Source of the DNA: Galerina marginata
Taxonomy: Eukaryota > Basidiomycota > Agaricomycetes > Agaricales > Galerinaceae
NCBI GenBank assembly: GCA_023014335.1
Contig: JAECYW010000004.1
Location: 3,596,001-3,660,000, forward strand
Direction of reading: 5' to 3'
DNA length: 64,000 bases
The translations under genes were made by a program, and so were the position numbers. The notes below the pieces were generated by a model, which was not told the origin of the DNA, ran no database searches, and saw only the letters and a list, made by a program, of their open reading frames with translations. Shown in pieces: positions 1 through 11,605 of the stretch. Each line of letters opens with the position of its first letter. Position 1 is the stretch's first letter.

Positions 1-45
1 GTCCACATTTGTCCTCGATTCATTGATCTCCATCTATCCATCTGA

Positions 46-1804
46 CGGAGATCAGTCCGTAGCTTGTTCCCCCTTGAACATACCCCGGGGTTAATTTCGT
101 TGCTCGCTGGAAAGCCTAATCCGTCAACATTTCCGTTTACATCGTTGAGCTTTAATGCACGTTCGCCTGTCCACCCAGATGAAGAGACCACTCTCAATCT
201 CAGCGGTGCCGATCTCGCACAAGGGCTGCAATATGGCGATACGGCTGGTTTGAAGCAGCTCCTTGACTGGATCTATGGTTTACAAGAAATTAACCATGGC
301 CGCAAAAGGAATGAAGGGTGGAGGATATCTATTGGTTCGGGGTCCCAGGATTTGATCTACAAAGTCAGTTCTCCGTAACCATTTCTTTTAAAGTTTGAAA
401 CAGTAAAATTCAACACCTGATTATCTGTTCAATCAGGCGGTTACTGCGATGGTTAATCCTGGTGATTCTGTCTTGGTAGAATCGCCCGTTTACGCGTAAG
501 GCGACATCACTTCCAAGTTTAAGTTGGTTCTTAGAAGCTGATATTCTTCAACATACAGCGGCGTTATTCCGATGTTCCACAGTCTTCATTGCGACCAAAT
601 TGGTGTGGATTTTGTGCTTCTAGTCATTTCTTATCGTATTAACACCGCTTGTATTCTGTATCTTTAGAGGTTGAGACGGACTCTCAAGGGATACGATCAT
701 CTTCGTTGCGCACAATTTTAGAACAATGGCCAGAGGGAAAGCCTAAGCCCAAAGTTCTGTATACCGTGCCCGTAACGTGTCATTTTGATTTTGACAGCTG
801 CAGATCATCGTTCATTGAACTTTCTTAGTATGGATGCAACCCAACAGGGATGACAGCCACTCTGGAAAGGCGAAAGGAGGTGCTTCAACTGGCCAGAGAG
901 CACGATTTTATTATTTTGGAAGGTACTTCGATCGCCACTATCTACTCCGCGAACCGCCATTTGACCGACCGCGTGCAAACGATAGATGATCCCTACTTTT
1001 ACCTTTACTACGGGAAGGCACCGCGCTACCCGTCCTACTTTGCGCTAGAGCTTGATGAACCAGAAGTCGGCCGTGTACTCCGATTTGATAGTCTATCGAA
1101 GGTTCTTTCTGCCGGCATACGCATCGGATTTGCCTCTGGGCCTGAAGCACTCCTCGCGGCAATAGATCAACACGTACGTCCCAATTTGCTACTTGCGTTC
1201 TCATGTGTGCAAACGAAAATTCTCACTTTCTCTTCTGTCGTGTCGCTTAATACAAAATCGGCTGACGCTGTCAATAAATAGACCGCGACATCCAATTTAC
1301 AGACTTCTTCTCTCACACAAGCGATCGTCTTCAAATTGCTTGACTCGTGGGGCTACGAAGGGTTTGCCATTCACATTCAGAATGTTGCCGCTTTCTATGC
1401 CGAAAAGAGGGACATCTTTGAGCGAGCGATGAGGAAGTATCTGAGGGGCTTGGCTGAATGGAGCACGCCAGAGGCTGGCATGTTTTTTTGGTGCATGGAA
1501 TTTATTTTTCTCAAGCTCTATACTTACTCATTATTTGTTTGTATACAGGTTCAAGTTGCTATTGAACGATAATAAAGCAACAGATGAGGATAGCGGTGAT
1601 TCGGAGGTCGTAATCAAGACCAAAGCTTTCGAAAACGGGGTGCTCGCGCTTCCTGGCACTGTCTTCCTGCCGAATGGGAGACAAACCCCATATGTGAGGG
1701 CGTCGTTCAGCCTGACAGGAGAGGAAGATGTCGACAGGGCGATTCAACGCATCCGGGACGCTATTCTTGACGCACGCGCCACTGCGGTGGCAATTCCGGC
1801 TTAG
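46..1804 (+). CDS. Class I/II aminotransferase, kynurenine/2-aminoadipate or aromatic type (5' partial)
   Basis: PLP-dependent aminotransferase of the KAT II/ARO8 type, which moves amino groups between aromatic amino acids, kynurenine or 2-aminoadipate and 2-oxo acids. The window opens inside the gene; the first visible coding runs RRSVRSLFPLEHTPG, then ISLLAGKPNP, the family's N-terminal signature. Seven short introns can be placed in phase, near 364-437, 497-558, 605-666, 771-829, 922-984, 1174-1301 and 1495-1549. Joined exons give GSGSQDLIYK, NPGDSVLVESPVYAG, YGCNPTG, DDPYFYLYY and, decisively, the PLP-lysine segment DSLSKVLSAGIRIGF (Lys near base 1100). The C-terminal part contains ALPGTVFLPNGRQTPYVRASFS, with the substrate-carboxylate arginine. 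The stop is TAG at 1802. No frame break is seen. Substrate choice within the family is inferred, not readable. Confidence 0.9.
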
Positions 1805-3298
1805 TGTTTTTAAGCTTTTTGGTGGACGCTTAGCATACTAAGCGGGGCCAAAATTCGGATGGGACCTGAATTTTTTCTGCGCCGGAGGAGATAGTTACCT
1901 CTCCCCATGGGTTAAAGCGCCAGGTGAGGACATCTAGACTAAATGTTAGACGGGTGAATAAATCTACCATATCACATATCGGGCTAGGAATTTTTGAAAC
2001 ACTTGCAGTATAGACTCGAGGGCTGTTTTTTTGTCGTTTACTTCCAAACGGCGGAAGGAAGAGTCCAACTGGACCGTCTCACCGGAATTGGGGTCATCAG
2101 CTGCGTGTGTGCTGAGCCTGTGTGAATATCAGTCTTTTGAAACGGTCCCTCATCAAGTTTTTGTGAGTCAACTAGAATTATAGGGACCTCCTAGCCGTCG
2201 TCGTGTGTACTTGACTGCGTTTTCTGATGATCAACAGTCCATTTAACTTCTGCAATTGGAGGTCATCGAATAAGCAACCCGGGTCCTTTGTAACACTCGG
2301 CAGCTGGGACATAAAGCAGAACCAGAGAGGATATGATTCATGAAACTTTGGTCATAAAAATACGCCCTCTAGAAGCGTTGGAGATTGCGAATGTCCGTAG
2401 AGTGGATATCATGGAAGTGATTCGGTATACCATCATTCGACCCACGTTACTTTCATGCGTGCAAATGAAAGCTTGATTGCGCAGAAGAGTTCTTTCGTGC
2501 TCATATTCATATACGCATATTTACCCTGATCTGAAGTCGAGAAGAACGGTGTGAGATCGTTTTAAATTCTACAACATTGTGCCACCGTCCGCGACTCATG
2601 GTAAGCCACGCCTTTTTGACGTTATAGACCTCAGGAGGAATAATTGCTTACTTTCCCATTCTTGAGGGTTAGATTTGTTTAAATTTATTCTTGCATTGGC
2701 ACGTGCATGTGTTTGACTCTCGTGAGCCTCCGTGTCTTCTCGTGAGAGGCATTTCATTGAAGTCGAACCTCCCGCTATTCCAGAATCGCGAACTGGTGTC
2801 ATGTTTAAAATATGTATGTCGTCTCTTTGGTTTAACTGGGCGATTGTCGATTCATCATATCAGTCAAATTTAGTGAGAGCGTTATGAGTCAACAATCCAA
2901 AGTAAGAGAAAACGATGCGTACCTGGCAGGCATAGCCAGAACTCGAAAAAGAAGCCTGATCCACGTAGAACAGCCGAGATACCTCTGTTATGGTAAGCCG
3001 CGGAAGCAAAAAATCAAATTCGGTCAATTGGGTCCTTGTCACGTTGAGCCCATCCAGAGTTGTCAGCGCACGAGCTGCGCACGAGCAACGATTATTCACG
3101 GATGGAAGAAATTCCAAGTCACGAACTGGAGCTAAGAGCTTTATCAGCAGCTTTCTCGAGAAGATATAAGGACGACAGAAGAGCTATAACTAAGTATAAC
3201 TCCTCTTTGATCATCATCATCGAATCCCATTGAAAGCCGTAGGTGTACGCCTTTCCCAGGTTTGGATGCCAGGCTGACTCGCATCGTTCAGATCCAGA
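1805..3298. other. Intergenic stretch with no confident gene
   Basis: The 3' flank of the aminotransferase continues to about 2,600 with many stops in all frames. A possible minus-strand exon set lies at 2,650-3,130 and is listed separately. Nothing else is recognisable. Confidence 0.5.
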
Positions 3299-3300
3299 AT
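2650..3300 (-). CDS. Possible minus-strand gene, unrecognised
   Basis: Reading leftwards, an open segment from about 3,131 to 2,923 starts after a plausible acceptor (CTGAT branch, then TTAG). It encodes APVRDLEFLPSVNN... LTEFDFLLPRLTITEVSRLFY, with protein-like composition, and ends at a GTACGC donor. A CAG acceptor near 2,838 opens a second segment (NMTPVRDSGIAGG...) that stays in phase and ends at a GTAAGC donor near 2,650. Upstream, 3,220-3,300 could carry another exon, but it abuts the oppositely oriented Cys-rich gene. No family is recognised and neither start nor stop can be fixed. It could be a decayed gene or chance open frame. Confidence 0.25.
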
Positions 3301-3753
3301 GACCATCGTGGCGGAATCAGCACTCCCTGTATCGACTTGCCGCCAAGTGAAGTGCTCGACCTGTGGGAAGGTTACATGGGCGGTAAGCAGTTTCCTTAGA
3401 AATGACGCTGCGTGTAGGGGGGAGCTATATTCCTTGATCGGACATGACCTTCTCCATTTTCACATCTGGCGTCGCTCCATGATTCCGAGAACTTACATTG
3501 TGCCCTCTTTTCGTGTTGACAGGGTTGCGGCCAACATGCCCAAGCGGTGAGTTAAGACCCCTCTTTTTTTTTATCACCCCACATCACCATGCGCTCTGGC
3601 ATATGTCAGTATGAGGCGCTACTCGGGAGGCAGTCGGGCATTGCCTTGTCGAGTTCCTTGACGTATTCCGCCTTGATCTGATGATTGATCTATAAACAAT
3701 AGGTCATGGAAGGAGTGAAGGAAGAAGACAAATGTACCTGCCCGCGAAACTGA
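3299..3753 (+). CDS. Small Cys-rich protein (CSTCGKxTWAGCGQH type), 52 aa
   Basis: Three exons join in phase: 3299-3382, 3523-3546 and 3703-3753, with donors GTAAGC and GTGAGT and acceptors ACAG and ATAG. The 52-residue product begins MTIVAES, contains VKCSTCGKVTWAGCGQHA and ends EEDKCTCPRN. The CxxCxKxTWxGCGxH core followed by a late Cys pair is a known pattern of a widespread eukaryotic and bacterial family of tiny uncharacterised proteins, probably metal binding. ATG 3299 is the only in-frame start before the core; an upstream exon cannot be excluded. No signal peptide or membrane segment. Function is unknown. Confidence 0.7.
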
Positions 3754-3914
3754 AGGGGTGCGAATAAATAATTACGGAGTGGCCGGGGTCGTTTTTGAAT
3801 CCGTAATAGGAAATAGCCTCATGATCTTCCAAAGAATCTTGTCTTTAACCATTTAACTTGGTCTCTTTTCTAATCCACACCCTACACTCACGCTCCCTCC
3901 ATGATTATACAACT

Positions 3915-6677
3915 ATGATGTCTGCACAAGCAGTACTCTCAGACGCCCACAGCGGCTCTCATCCTGTCCTCTTCGACCCAGATGGCGAGGTCCTCACCAC
4001 TAATCGCCTCAACGCCTTCATGGACGAGGGAAGACCCATGTTGAACAATTATATTCGCCATGTCAAGGTCGGCGGAGGCCAGCACGGGGATGTATATCTA
4101 TGCCAGAGAGTCAACACTCGTCTACCGCCAGGTGATCCTCAGCGTCGGATACCAGTCGTGAGCTCCACACCCTTAATTATGTTTCGCTTTGCCTATCTTC
4201 GAAATTCAGGCAATGAAATCAGTCAAAAGGAATAATCCCCGCGCTGAGCAGTTCAAAAAGATGCGACAGCCACGAGTTCCAATCCCTGCCTCCCCGCACA
4301 CGCCAGTCACCGACAAACTGAACACTACCGAAGCCAAAATAAAGAGGGAAATCGCCATCATGAAGAAACTGCGACATCCGCACGTTGTCAGGTTGTATGA
4401 GGTTATTGATGATCGCATATCAGAAAAAATCTACATGGGTACGTTCTCTTATTTTTGGTCACCAGCACGCAGTATATTGGTCCTACCGGCTACCCCTAAA
4501 TATCTGTTGCGACCATAGCAATTATCCTAACGCTCCTATTTTTGATTTTTGCAGTCATGGAATACCTCGGAGGCGGAGAAGTCAAATGGCGGGATGACAA
4601 CTATCGTCCCGTTCTCGCCGTATCGCAGACAAGACGAATCTTGCGAGATGCCGTCCTTGGTCTAGAATATCGTTTGTGGTTCTTTTTCTCAACAGTAGTT
4701 CTCTACTCACACAATATTGTAGTCCACCACCAGGGAATTATCCACCGTGATATTAAGCCTGCGAATCTTTTATGGACCGAGGATCGTCGCCAAGTTAAAA
4801 TTGGCGACTTTGGTGTATCTCATTTCTCCTACGCACAACGTCTCGCCGCTGCTGGTGGGAAAGACGTGGACGATGACCCTTATGACCCCATTCTCCTTGA
4901 CGAATCTGGTCTGACTAGGCGAGCTGGCACACCCTCGTTTTTAGCCCCTGAGGTGATACACGAGCATACCCACGGTGTTTCCGGGTCGATCTCGCTCAAT
5001 TCGTCGGCTCTGCAGTCTTCTTCCTCTCTGCCAACTACTTCGACTGTTACTCCACCTCCAGGACCTGACCGCCCCGAAATTACCAAGTCCATTGATATCT
5101 GGGCTCTCGGTGTGACGTTATATTGTTTGCTTTTCGGCACAACGCCCTTCGTCGCGGGGCAAAGCGCATCCTCCACCGGTTCCGAATATTCTCTGTACAG
5201 TGCTATATGCAATGACGACTGGCAGGTGCCTGCGACCATGGGCTACGATAGGATACCATCAGGAGGCCGCCACCCTCATCCGGATTCAGAAGGTGCAAGC
5301 ATCATCCACCTGCTTGATCACTTTCTCCAGAAGGACGCGCATCTCCGCATTACCCTCGATGAAGTCAAGGTAGGCATTTATAACAACCTTTTCATATTTG
5401 TTAGGATGAAACCTCAAACATAGCATTCCTTTGATGGTTCACAGAAGCACCCATGGATCCTCAAGGACCTCGACGACCCTAGGAGGTGGCTCCAGATCAC
5501 GTCCCCGACAACGGCGAGGATCAACGTCTCCGTGAACGAGACGTCGGATGCGATGTCCGTTGTCCATTTTCGATGGCGCTGGGGTGGAAAAATCGCGCGG
5601 CATGTGTCCTCCCTCTTTCGGAACGTTCGTCCTGCATCTCGTCTGGATTCCCAGCTGCACATCGATACGTCTGCTGCCCCTTCTCCCCGTGTAGCCTCCG
5701 ATCCACAAGTCAGGCGAAACAAATTCACCGCCCAAGGGCCCCAGGCTGTCGGTTCGACGCCTGCCTTTGGACAGCCAAAGCGCGACAAGGGCAAGGCCAA
5801 GGCGGAGTCCCCGAAGACGCTGAAAAGGCCTATTTCGAAGAGCGCCAAAAGCCTGCGTTCCAAATCGATCGAGCGATGGCCTCTCAATACACGCGGGACC
5901 TCTACTTCGGCGAGTCAGCTTCAGGGTTCTGCCTCCAAGGCACGAAGGGGGTCCGACACCAAAATCCTGGACCGTGCTACTTCGGGGTCATCTTCACCCC
6001 CGGTCTCCGCTACCCGGCCGGGGACAGGTCCAGGCGAGAGACGCGCACGCTTCGCAGGGCTCTTCCAGAATATCTCGAACTGGCGGCCGAATAAATATTC
6101 TTCGGCCCAGACGCTCCCGAATGCGGGCTATTCAGAGCTGCAGTCGACTGTGCTTGGGACAGCGACGCAGACCCCCAACACGAGGAGGAGCGAGGAGGCG
6201 CTGCGGTACTACCGACAAGGAGCCGACGCGAACGAGAGCGGGAACTTGACGGCGGCGCGCCGGGCGTCGAGCTGGGGCCAGGGCGACAAGGAGTTCACGG
6301 AGATCATCAGCGTACAGTCTGTTGGACAGGAGCTCAACGAGCACGAGATGAACGTCGGCGCTGGCGGTGTATCGCGTGAGGGCATCGTCGTCCCGATCGC
6401 TGGGCCTTCCACCATCCCAGACGAAAGGCGGCTGACCCCAGCCATGATGGCTGAGCAAGCCTTCGAAGACGTGTTCGAGGGGTACGGGCAGCCGGTGTAC
6501 GACGACTCCTCTACTATCGCTAGCGGTAATGATAACGACAACGACGATGAGAGCTGGCAGCGCGGCAGCTCGCTGGATGACTACGACGACGACGATCTCA
6601 GCTCAGCCGAAGAACAGGGCGTGACGTTCTCTCCTCGCAGGCATGCTCACAACGACACAATGCATCAGGAGCAATGA
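3915..6677 (+). CDS. Serine/threonine protein kinase, CaMKK / SNF1-activating (Sak1/Ssp1-like) type
   Basis: Five exons in phase (3915-4157, 4210-4438, 4555-4671, 4723-5369, 5445-6677) give 822 residues. The kinase domain occupies roughly residues 40-400. It shows a glycine loop (VGGGQHGDVYL), the VAIK-type lysine in AMKSVKR, HRDIKPANLL in the catalytic loop, KIGDFGVS for the DFG, SFLAPEV for APE, and DIWALGVTLYCLLFG in helix F. An insert of about 70 residues sits between KIKRE-type helix C and the glycine loop, and another follows APE. HRDIKPANLLW followed by KIGDFGVSHFS is characteristic of the CaMKK/Sak1-Tos3-Elm1 branch, which phosphorylates the activation loop of SNF1/AMPK; that role is inferred from family. 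The last ~400 residues are a basic, Ser-rich then acidic low-complexity tail. Start is the first of two adjacent ATGs (3915, 3918). Confidence 0.9.
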
Positions 6678-7436
6678 TTAGTTACTTTCCTTTCCTTTCG
6701 AATGAATTGCTCATCATCATCTATTTCCATTTTTGAGAGCCGTGTCTTTCTCTTTTAAATACCCCACATCACCCATTTCACGGACCTGACTTGAAGGACG
6801 CTCTTGTTCATTCGCATTACAACACACACCTCAACGCATAACCCATCATTTGATACCACTCACACATCTCTCTTTCAACCCACCACTCGACCCCACGCAT
6901 CTCATTTGCTCGTGTATTTTTTGGCCAAGATTTCCATCCATCCTTTTACTTCCACTTCTACCTAGACTGTCAGCTGTAAGCTGTCAGACCTGCCCATCAA
7001 ATTGCTCGCCGTTCCGTTGCGCAGTATTTCCTGACTTCCCAGACGCGGACAATAATAATAGAGTGGGCTGGTTGCGTTTGCCTAGAATGACGCCTTAAAC
7101 GTGTCTGCATTTTGTACAAATGTACACTACCTAGATTACAATGGTTGCACAAAACAGCATTAAGTTAACTAGCAAAAAAGTGACGAAGAGAGAAAGTATC
7201 CTAGATTTGAGCATAAAGTCGTGGCAACACAACACAATAAGTAAATTAAATTAGTGGGTAAGGACCGTTTGCATGGGCAGCGTAAGGAGTGGTGGTGGGC
7301 GGCGGCATGAGACATGTGAATATAGGAATAAATTCCGCATGATGAGGAGGGAGGGAAAGTCGCATAGGTATGTGCAAGAAAATAAAATATGGTTCCATAG
7401 AGAAAAAGCAAATAGTCCGAGGATAGTCCAAGCGGT
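6678..7436. other. Convergent 3' flanks
   Basis: Space between the kinase stop and the stop of the minus-strand coiled-coil gene. It is T/C-rich at its left and shows no open frame with protein-like content. Presumably both 3' UTRs. Confidence 0.6.
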
Positions 7437-10400
7437 CTATGTTGGCCAGCCGCGTGCGATCCTGGCTGCTCCGCCACCAACGCGTCCCAGGAAGTTCCAC
7501 ACAGCGGCAGTTCCGTCTGGCGAAAAGCCCTCACCGGCGCCGGGCATGGAGTTGAAGCTGTTCCACGCTGCCCTGTCGTAGTAAGTCACGCCGCCTGGTA
7601 TCGAGTTCTGTGGCACCATGTAGGGCGTGACAGCGAGGATGACGAGCGCAGACGCGCCCATGAACATCATCGCTTGGCCAGCGAGGCCAGACGTGAAGGA
7701 CGTGCTCTTGTCGCCGTAGACGTAGGTGTTGTAGATGTTGTAGAACCTGCCTCCTCGACGCGGCTTGGCGTCCTTGGGAGAACGCGAGGAGGGGCCGCCG
7801 GTCTTCTCTGAACTTGCGACGATCTTGTCGATGACCATGCATTCCACGCCGAGCTCTTGCTTCAGGGCCTTCCATTCCTCGACGGCCTCCTCTGAGATAC
7901 CACCAGCGACGGGCTCAAAGGGTATTTTGACACCGTGATGCCATTTCTTCAGGGTCTCAGCCGCCACTCGCCATTCGCGTTCTTCTTGGTCTGCCTCGGT
8001 GACTTGGTTATAAGCGGGTGGTTCGTCTAGGTGGTCTAGTTGTTTTGCTTGAGGTTTTGGGGTGAGCGGCACAATGGTGGAAGAAGACGACACCATGCTC
8101 TCATCATGGGCAGGCGAAGGCGACCGCGAAGGCTCATCTTCAGCTTCCTCAGTCTGGATTTCCATTTCGACTGTGATGCGCGGAGGAGGTGGGGGTAACG
8201 GTTTCGGTTGGGGTATCTCGTCAGTTTGAATGCTGAAGGACGCTTTGAGGGGTTTGGGTTCCGGCTCTGTTTGCATGCTGTGGTTGACGGCGAACAGAGT
8301 CGGGTCGTACTGGGTGGAAGTGTCCGAGTATTCTTTTAGTTCATCAAATTGCGGTCGCCTGGAGTCGACGACTTGAGCACGACTAGGTACTTTCTGTAGA
8401 ATAATTAGAGCGAAGTTAGAAGTGATACGAGTAAAGGGTTGAGCAGGAAGTACGAACCCGCTTTCGCTTCGTGATAATAGTCTGGACCTCTTCCTCGTCT
8501 TCAACTTCGGTTTCTTCCTCCTCAACCACAGTAATATCGGGGCTAGGATAGTCTTCTTGCGCAGGCTGGTCATTCGGGTCTTCCCAGTTGAGCTTTCCAG
8601 CCAGTTCTGCGCCGAGACTCTTGCTCATGGTGTTCGCAGCGCTTGAGTGGCCACTGCCGCCAGATGCCACAGCCGTCATGGCAGCTCGCATGTCGTCCAT
8701 ATCAAAACGCATCCTGTCAATGGTTTCCTTCAAAAGCATGTTCTCTTGCTTTTGCTCGTCTAGGTGGGTATGAGCTTGAAGCGCAATATTCAGCTCCAGC
8801 TCGAGTTGAGCGATACGATCCTCGTAGCTTTCGTGTTCTTTGGCCCATTTTACGGTTTCGATTTCGTGCAGTGAAACCGCTTCTTTAAGGTTTCTGATGG
8901 TTTCTTCCCTTGCACGTAGGTCATCGCGGTATTTCTCAGAGACAGCTGTAATGATAAAATAAGGGTTCACGACTTCATGAAGATGGAATGGAAGGGAACG
9001 TACAACATTGCTCCTGGTATTGCCTTTGCAGGCTACTGTATGTTGCCTTAGCACCATCTAGAGCCTTCTGGACTTTGGCAACTTCAGCTTCCAGTGCAGC
9101 GATTTGCGCCAAGTTCCGTGACTAAGAAAGGAACCGATGAGAGCATGATTTACATGATAAAAAGACGATCTTACATCTTTTGCTCTCAATTCCTTCTCCT
9201 CCCTGTTGGAGGCACTAAGTTCGCTCCGCAGCTCCTCGAGGCGTTGGTGAGTCTCTTCCAGCTCCAACTCGTGTTCGGCTAGCTTGTTTTGAAGAGTCTG
9301 TTCCGCCTCCATCCTCTTTCGAGACAACTCCTCGTTCGTCCTTTGCAAGGCCTCGAGGCGCTCATGGATTTCCATCGACACTGTTGAGCTGGTCGAGGCT
9401 CTGTCTAGGACCAAGCCTGCATCGAAATCTTCGTCATCGGAATCGCTTCCAGTCCGGGGCATCGGAAGAGTTGACACGTCATTGTCGAAAGAGTCGTTGT
9501 ATTTATTGTACCCATACCGGGACATTGGCCGTTTGACCGTGTCGTCAGGAGAAGAGTAGCCGTGGTCAAAGGAGTTATTGAAGCCGTTTTGTGGTTGAGA
9601 ACGGGCTCGAGAATGGGGCCTTGACCTAGGAGCATAATCAGGCGATCCTGGAGAGAAATTGAGGTCTCTTGAAGAGGTAGTGGGAGATGTTGGATTTGAA
9701 GGTGTTCGCGCACGGCCACCAGTACTTCGACCCCAAACGGTAGGAGGACCACCAGACTGTCCAAAATGAGTTTTTTAGCTTCTGTTCCGTAAGAAAGAAA
9801 GGGAAGAAATATGGACCTCTGAATCGCTCCGACTTCCTGCATCACTTTTCCGGCGACCAGCAGGTGTAGGGCGCTTGGCCCAGCTCGAAGGCGCGTTGTT
9901 GAGGGGTGTAGAACGTTGACGCCGTTCGGAGTCGAGTGGCGACTTGACCGATGGAGTTGAAGGACCTCGAGAAGGTGGCCGGCTATGAGGTCCTTGATGA
10001 TAAGTCGTTGAGGATTCCGTGCTCAACGTTCTTGAATGTCTATGAATATCTCGTTCATCGTCGCTGCTCCGACCCTCTTCGTCTTGCATTGGGCTTCGTG
10101 GAGGTGACACCTTTGTCTTTTCAGCAATAAATTGCATGAGAAGCGGAGGTGTGACTTCCAGCCCAGTGGTTGTTTGGATCAGAACCTGGAGCATATCCGT
10201 TTCTTCCTCTGACATGAGTGGGGTATCGAACATGTCCGAAAAGCTCTGCAAAATGTCCACGACGCCATTTCCTGGCACTGTAGGTTCCCCAGCATCGTTG
10301 ATATGACAATTTGGATGCTTTTCGAATATCTTGTAAAGTTCTCTTTCAATATCTGCGATCGACTGTCTGTTTCGTCCGTAGGTTTCCTGCACCAACGTCA

Positions 10401-10472
10401 ACAATACTTCAACTACAAAGAAATTCCATACTCACCATGTTGAATGAAGTTAAGAGAGATAATGTTTCGCAT
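7437..10472 (-). CDS. Coiled-coil protein with C-terminal membrane anchor; possible KASH-like nuclear-envelope protein
   Basis: Six exons in phase: 10436-10472, 9817-10412, 9175-9756, 9004-9121, 8458-8945, 7437-8393, giving 925 residues. ATG 10472 follows an in-frame TAA directly, and the first 12-codon exon splices through GTGAGT. Order: an EF-hand-like helical N-terminus (about residues 10-110, ETYGRNRQSIADIERELYKI); a Ser/Pro/Arg-rich linker (110-300); long coiled coils (about 330-580, for example LEALQRTNEELSRKRMEAEQ and DDLRAREETIRNLKEAVS); an acidic/Pro stretch; and one hydrophobic segment (about 845-868, AMMFMGASALVILAVTPYMV). A 56-residue tail rich in Gly follows, ending in ARGWPT. 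N-terminal helical domain, coiled coil and single tail anchor recall fungal LINC-complex KASH proteins such as Kms1; that assignment is inference. No enzyme motif is present. Confidence 0.8.
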
Positions 10473-10624
10473 TTAATGCCACAATGGAGGCCAAGGTGGC
10501 CACAATGCCGGATTCGAACATCAGGCCTTGTTGTTATCTATTTGGCCTGCAACGAACAATGGGCACGTGATGGCGTCTTTCAGTGCCGACTGCCGACTCC
10601 TATCCCCTTCCACTAACTTCCACC

Positions 10625-11391
10625 ATGGACGAAGGCGACCACACAACCCCGGTGGTGGAGAAGCTGGAAGTAGAGGACGAAGAGGCTAGACAAGCGCGAA
10701 TCCGTACGCTTGGACCCACCAGGCTTTCACAGTTGGGAGAGTAACTGATTACTGTGTCGCATGACAGAATCCTACCTCGAAAAACTTAATTCATCCTCGC
10801 GCACGAGAACTTTTACACCTCCATCTGGTATCCCTCAATTTGACTTTGGTGACAGGAAAACTTTTCCTGTCGGCCCTCCCGCAGAGCGTATGTTTCTAGG
10901 CACTCCTGTGACTCGATCCTAAAATTATGATCCTTCGCAGTTCTTTCGCGTGTTCAAGCGTTTCTCCCAGAATTTGAGGCTTCAAATGCTCTCCTTACGC
11001 AACGCGCACGAGTGGACCCAAATAGCGTTGACATAGAGCATATTGCAGAGGGAATGGACCAATATATCGAGATGGTAAACCTTTTATGCCTTATTCTTTC
11101 CGTGTAACTTTATTCTGACTCACTCAGAATCTGGGTCTCGGAATCTTCGAAGACCAATCTAAGAAAATGGGTCAGAAAAATGAAGACTCCGAAATGTCCA
11201 CCTCTTCCTCTTCGTCGTCCGAATCCACCGATACCTCAGACAGGGCACAAGAGGACGATTCAGACTTCGATTCAGACGCTTCGTCGGAAATCATAACCTC
11301 CTTCGTTCCCTCAAGGCCTATTAGACCTCTTCCCAGGCGTGCTTTGAACAAACCTCGCCCTGAAATTGTTGTCTTGGGGGATGCATCCTGA
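10625..11391 (+). CDS. NOPCHAP1-like (DUF4598) box C/D snoRNP assembly factor
   Basis: Four exons in phase (10625-10703, 10768-10887, 10941-11074, 11128-11391) encode 198 residues. The central block reads LLSRVQAFLPEFEASNALL, then DIEHIAEGMDQYIEMNLGLG and IFEDQ, the hallmark of the DUF4598/NOPCHAP1 family. Human NOPCHAP1 links NOP58 to the R2TP co-chaperone during box C/D snoRNP assembly. The C-terminal third is acidic and Ser-rich (serine run, then DDSDFDSDASSE), as in many nucleolar proteins, and ends basic. Intron 1 was chosen with donor GTACGC at 10704; the nearer GTAACT at 10741 gives a frame that stops at once. It is divergent from the coiled-coil gene, 152 bp start to start, so the two may share a promoter. 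Confidence 0.8.
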
Positions 11392-11605
11392 GCGCTTATC
11401 GAAGCTGTCCGGTATCGGGAGTTATTTTTAGTTAAGTCTATCAGTCTACTCTGATCATGCTGTATGCACCTTCGTCTTCATCCTCTCTTTGAAGGCCTGT
11501 TACCACATTTATTGTACCAATAAGACAGATTTTCACCATTCCTCTCAGAAACAGTTGACCTGAGGCACATGAAATTTACCCAAGACACTAATATTGAACA
11601 CTAAA

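Noticed and set aside
5414..5887. Minus-strand open frames opposite the kinase C-terminal exon
   Set aside because: Shadows of a spliced, GC-rich coding exon; no motif of their own.
10704..10767. Exon 1 of the NOPCHAP1-like gene extended to the GTAACT donor at 10741
   Set aside because: That splice puts exon 2 in a frame that stops within eight codons; the GTACGC donor at 10704 restores the conserved frame.
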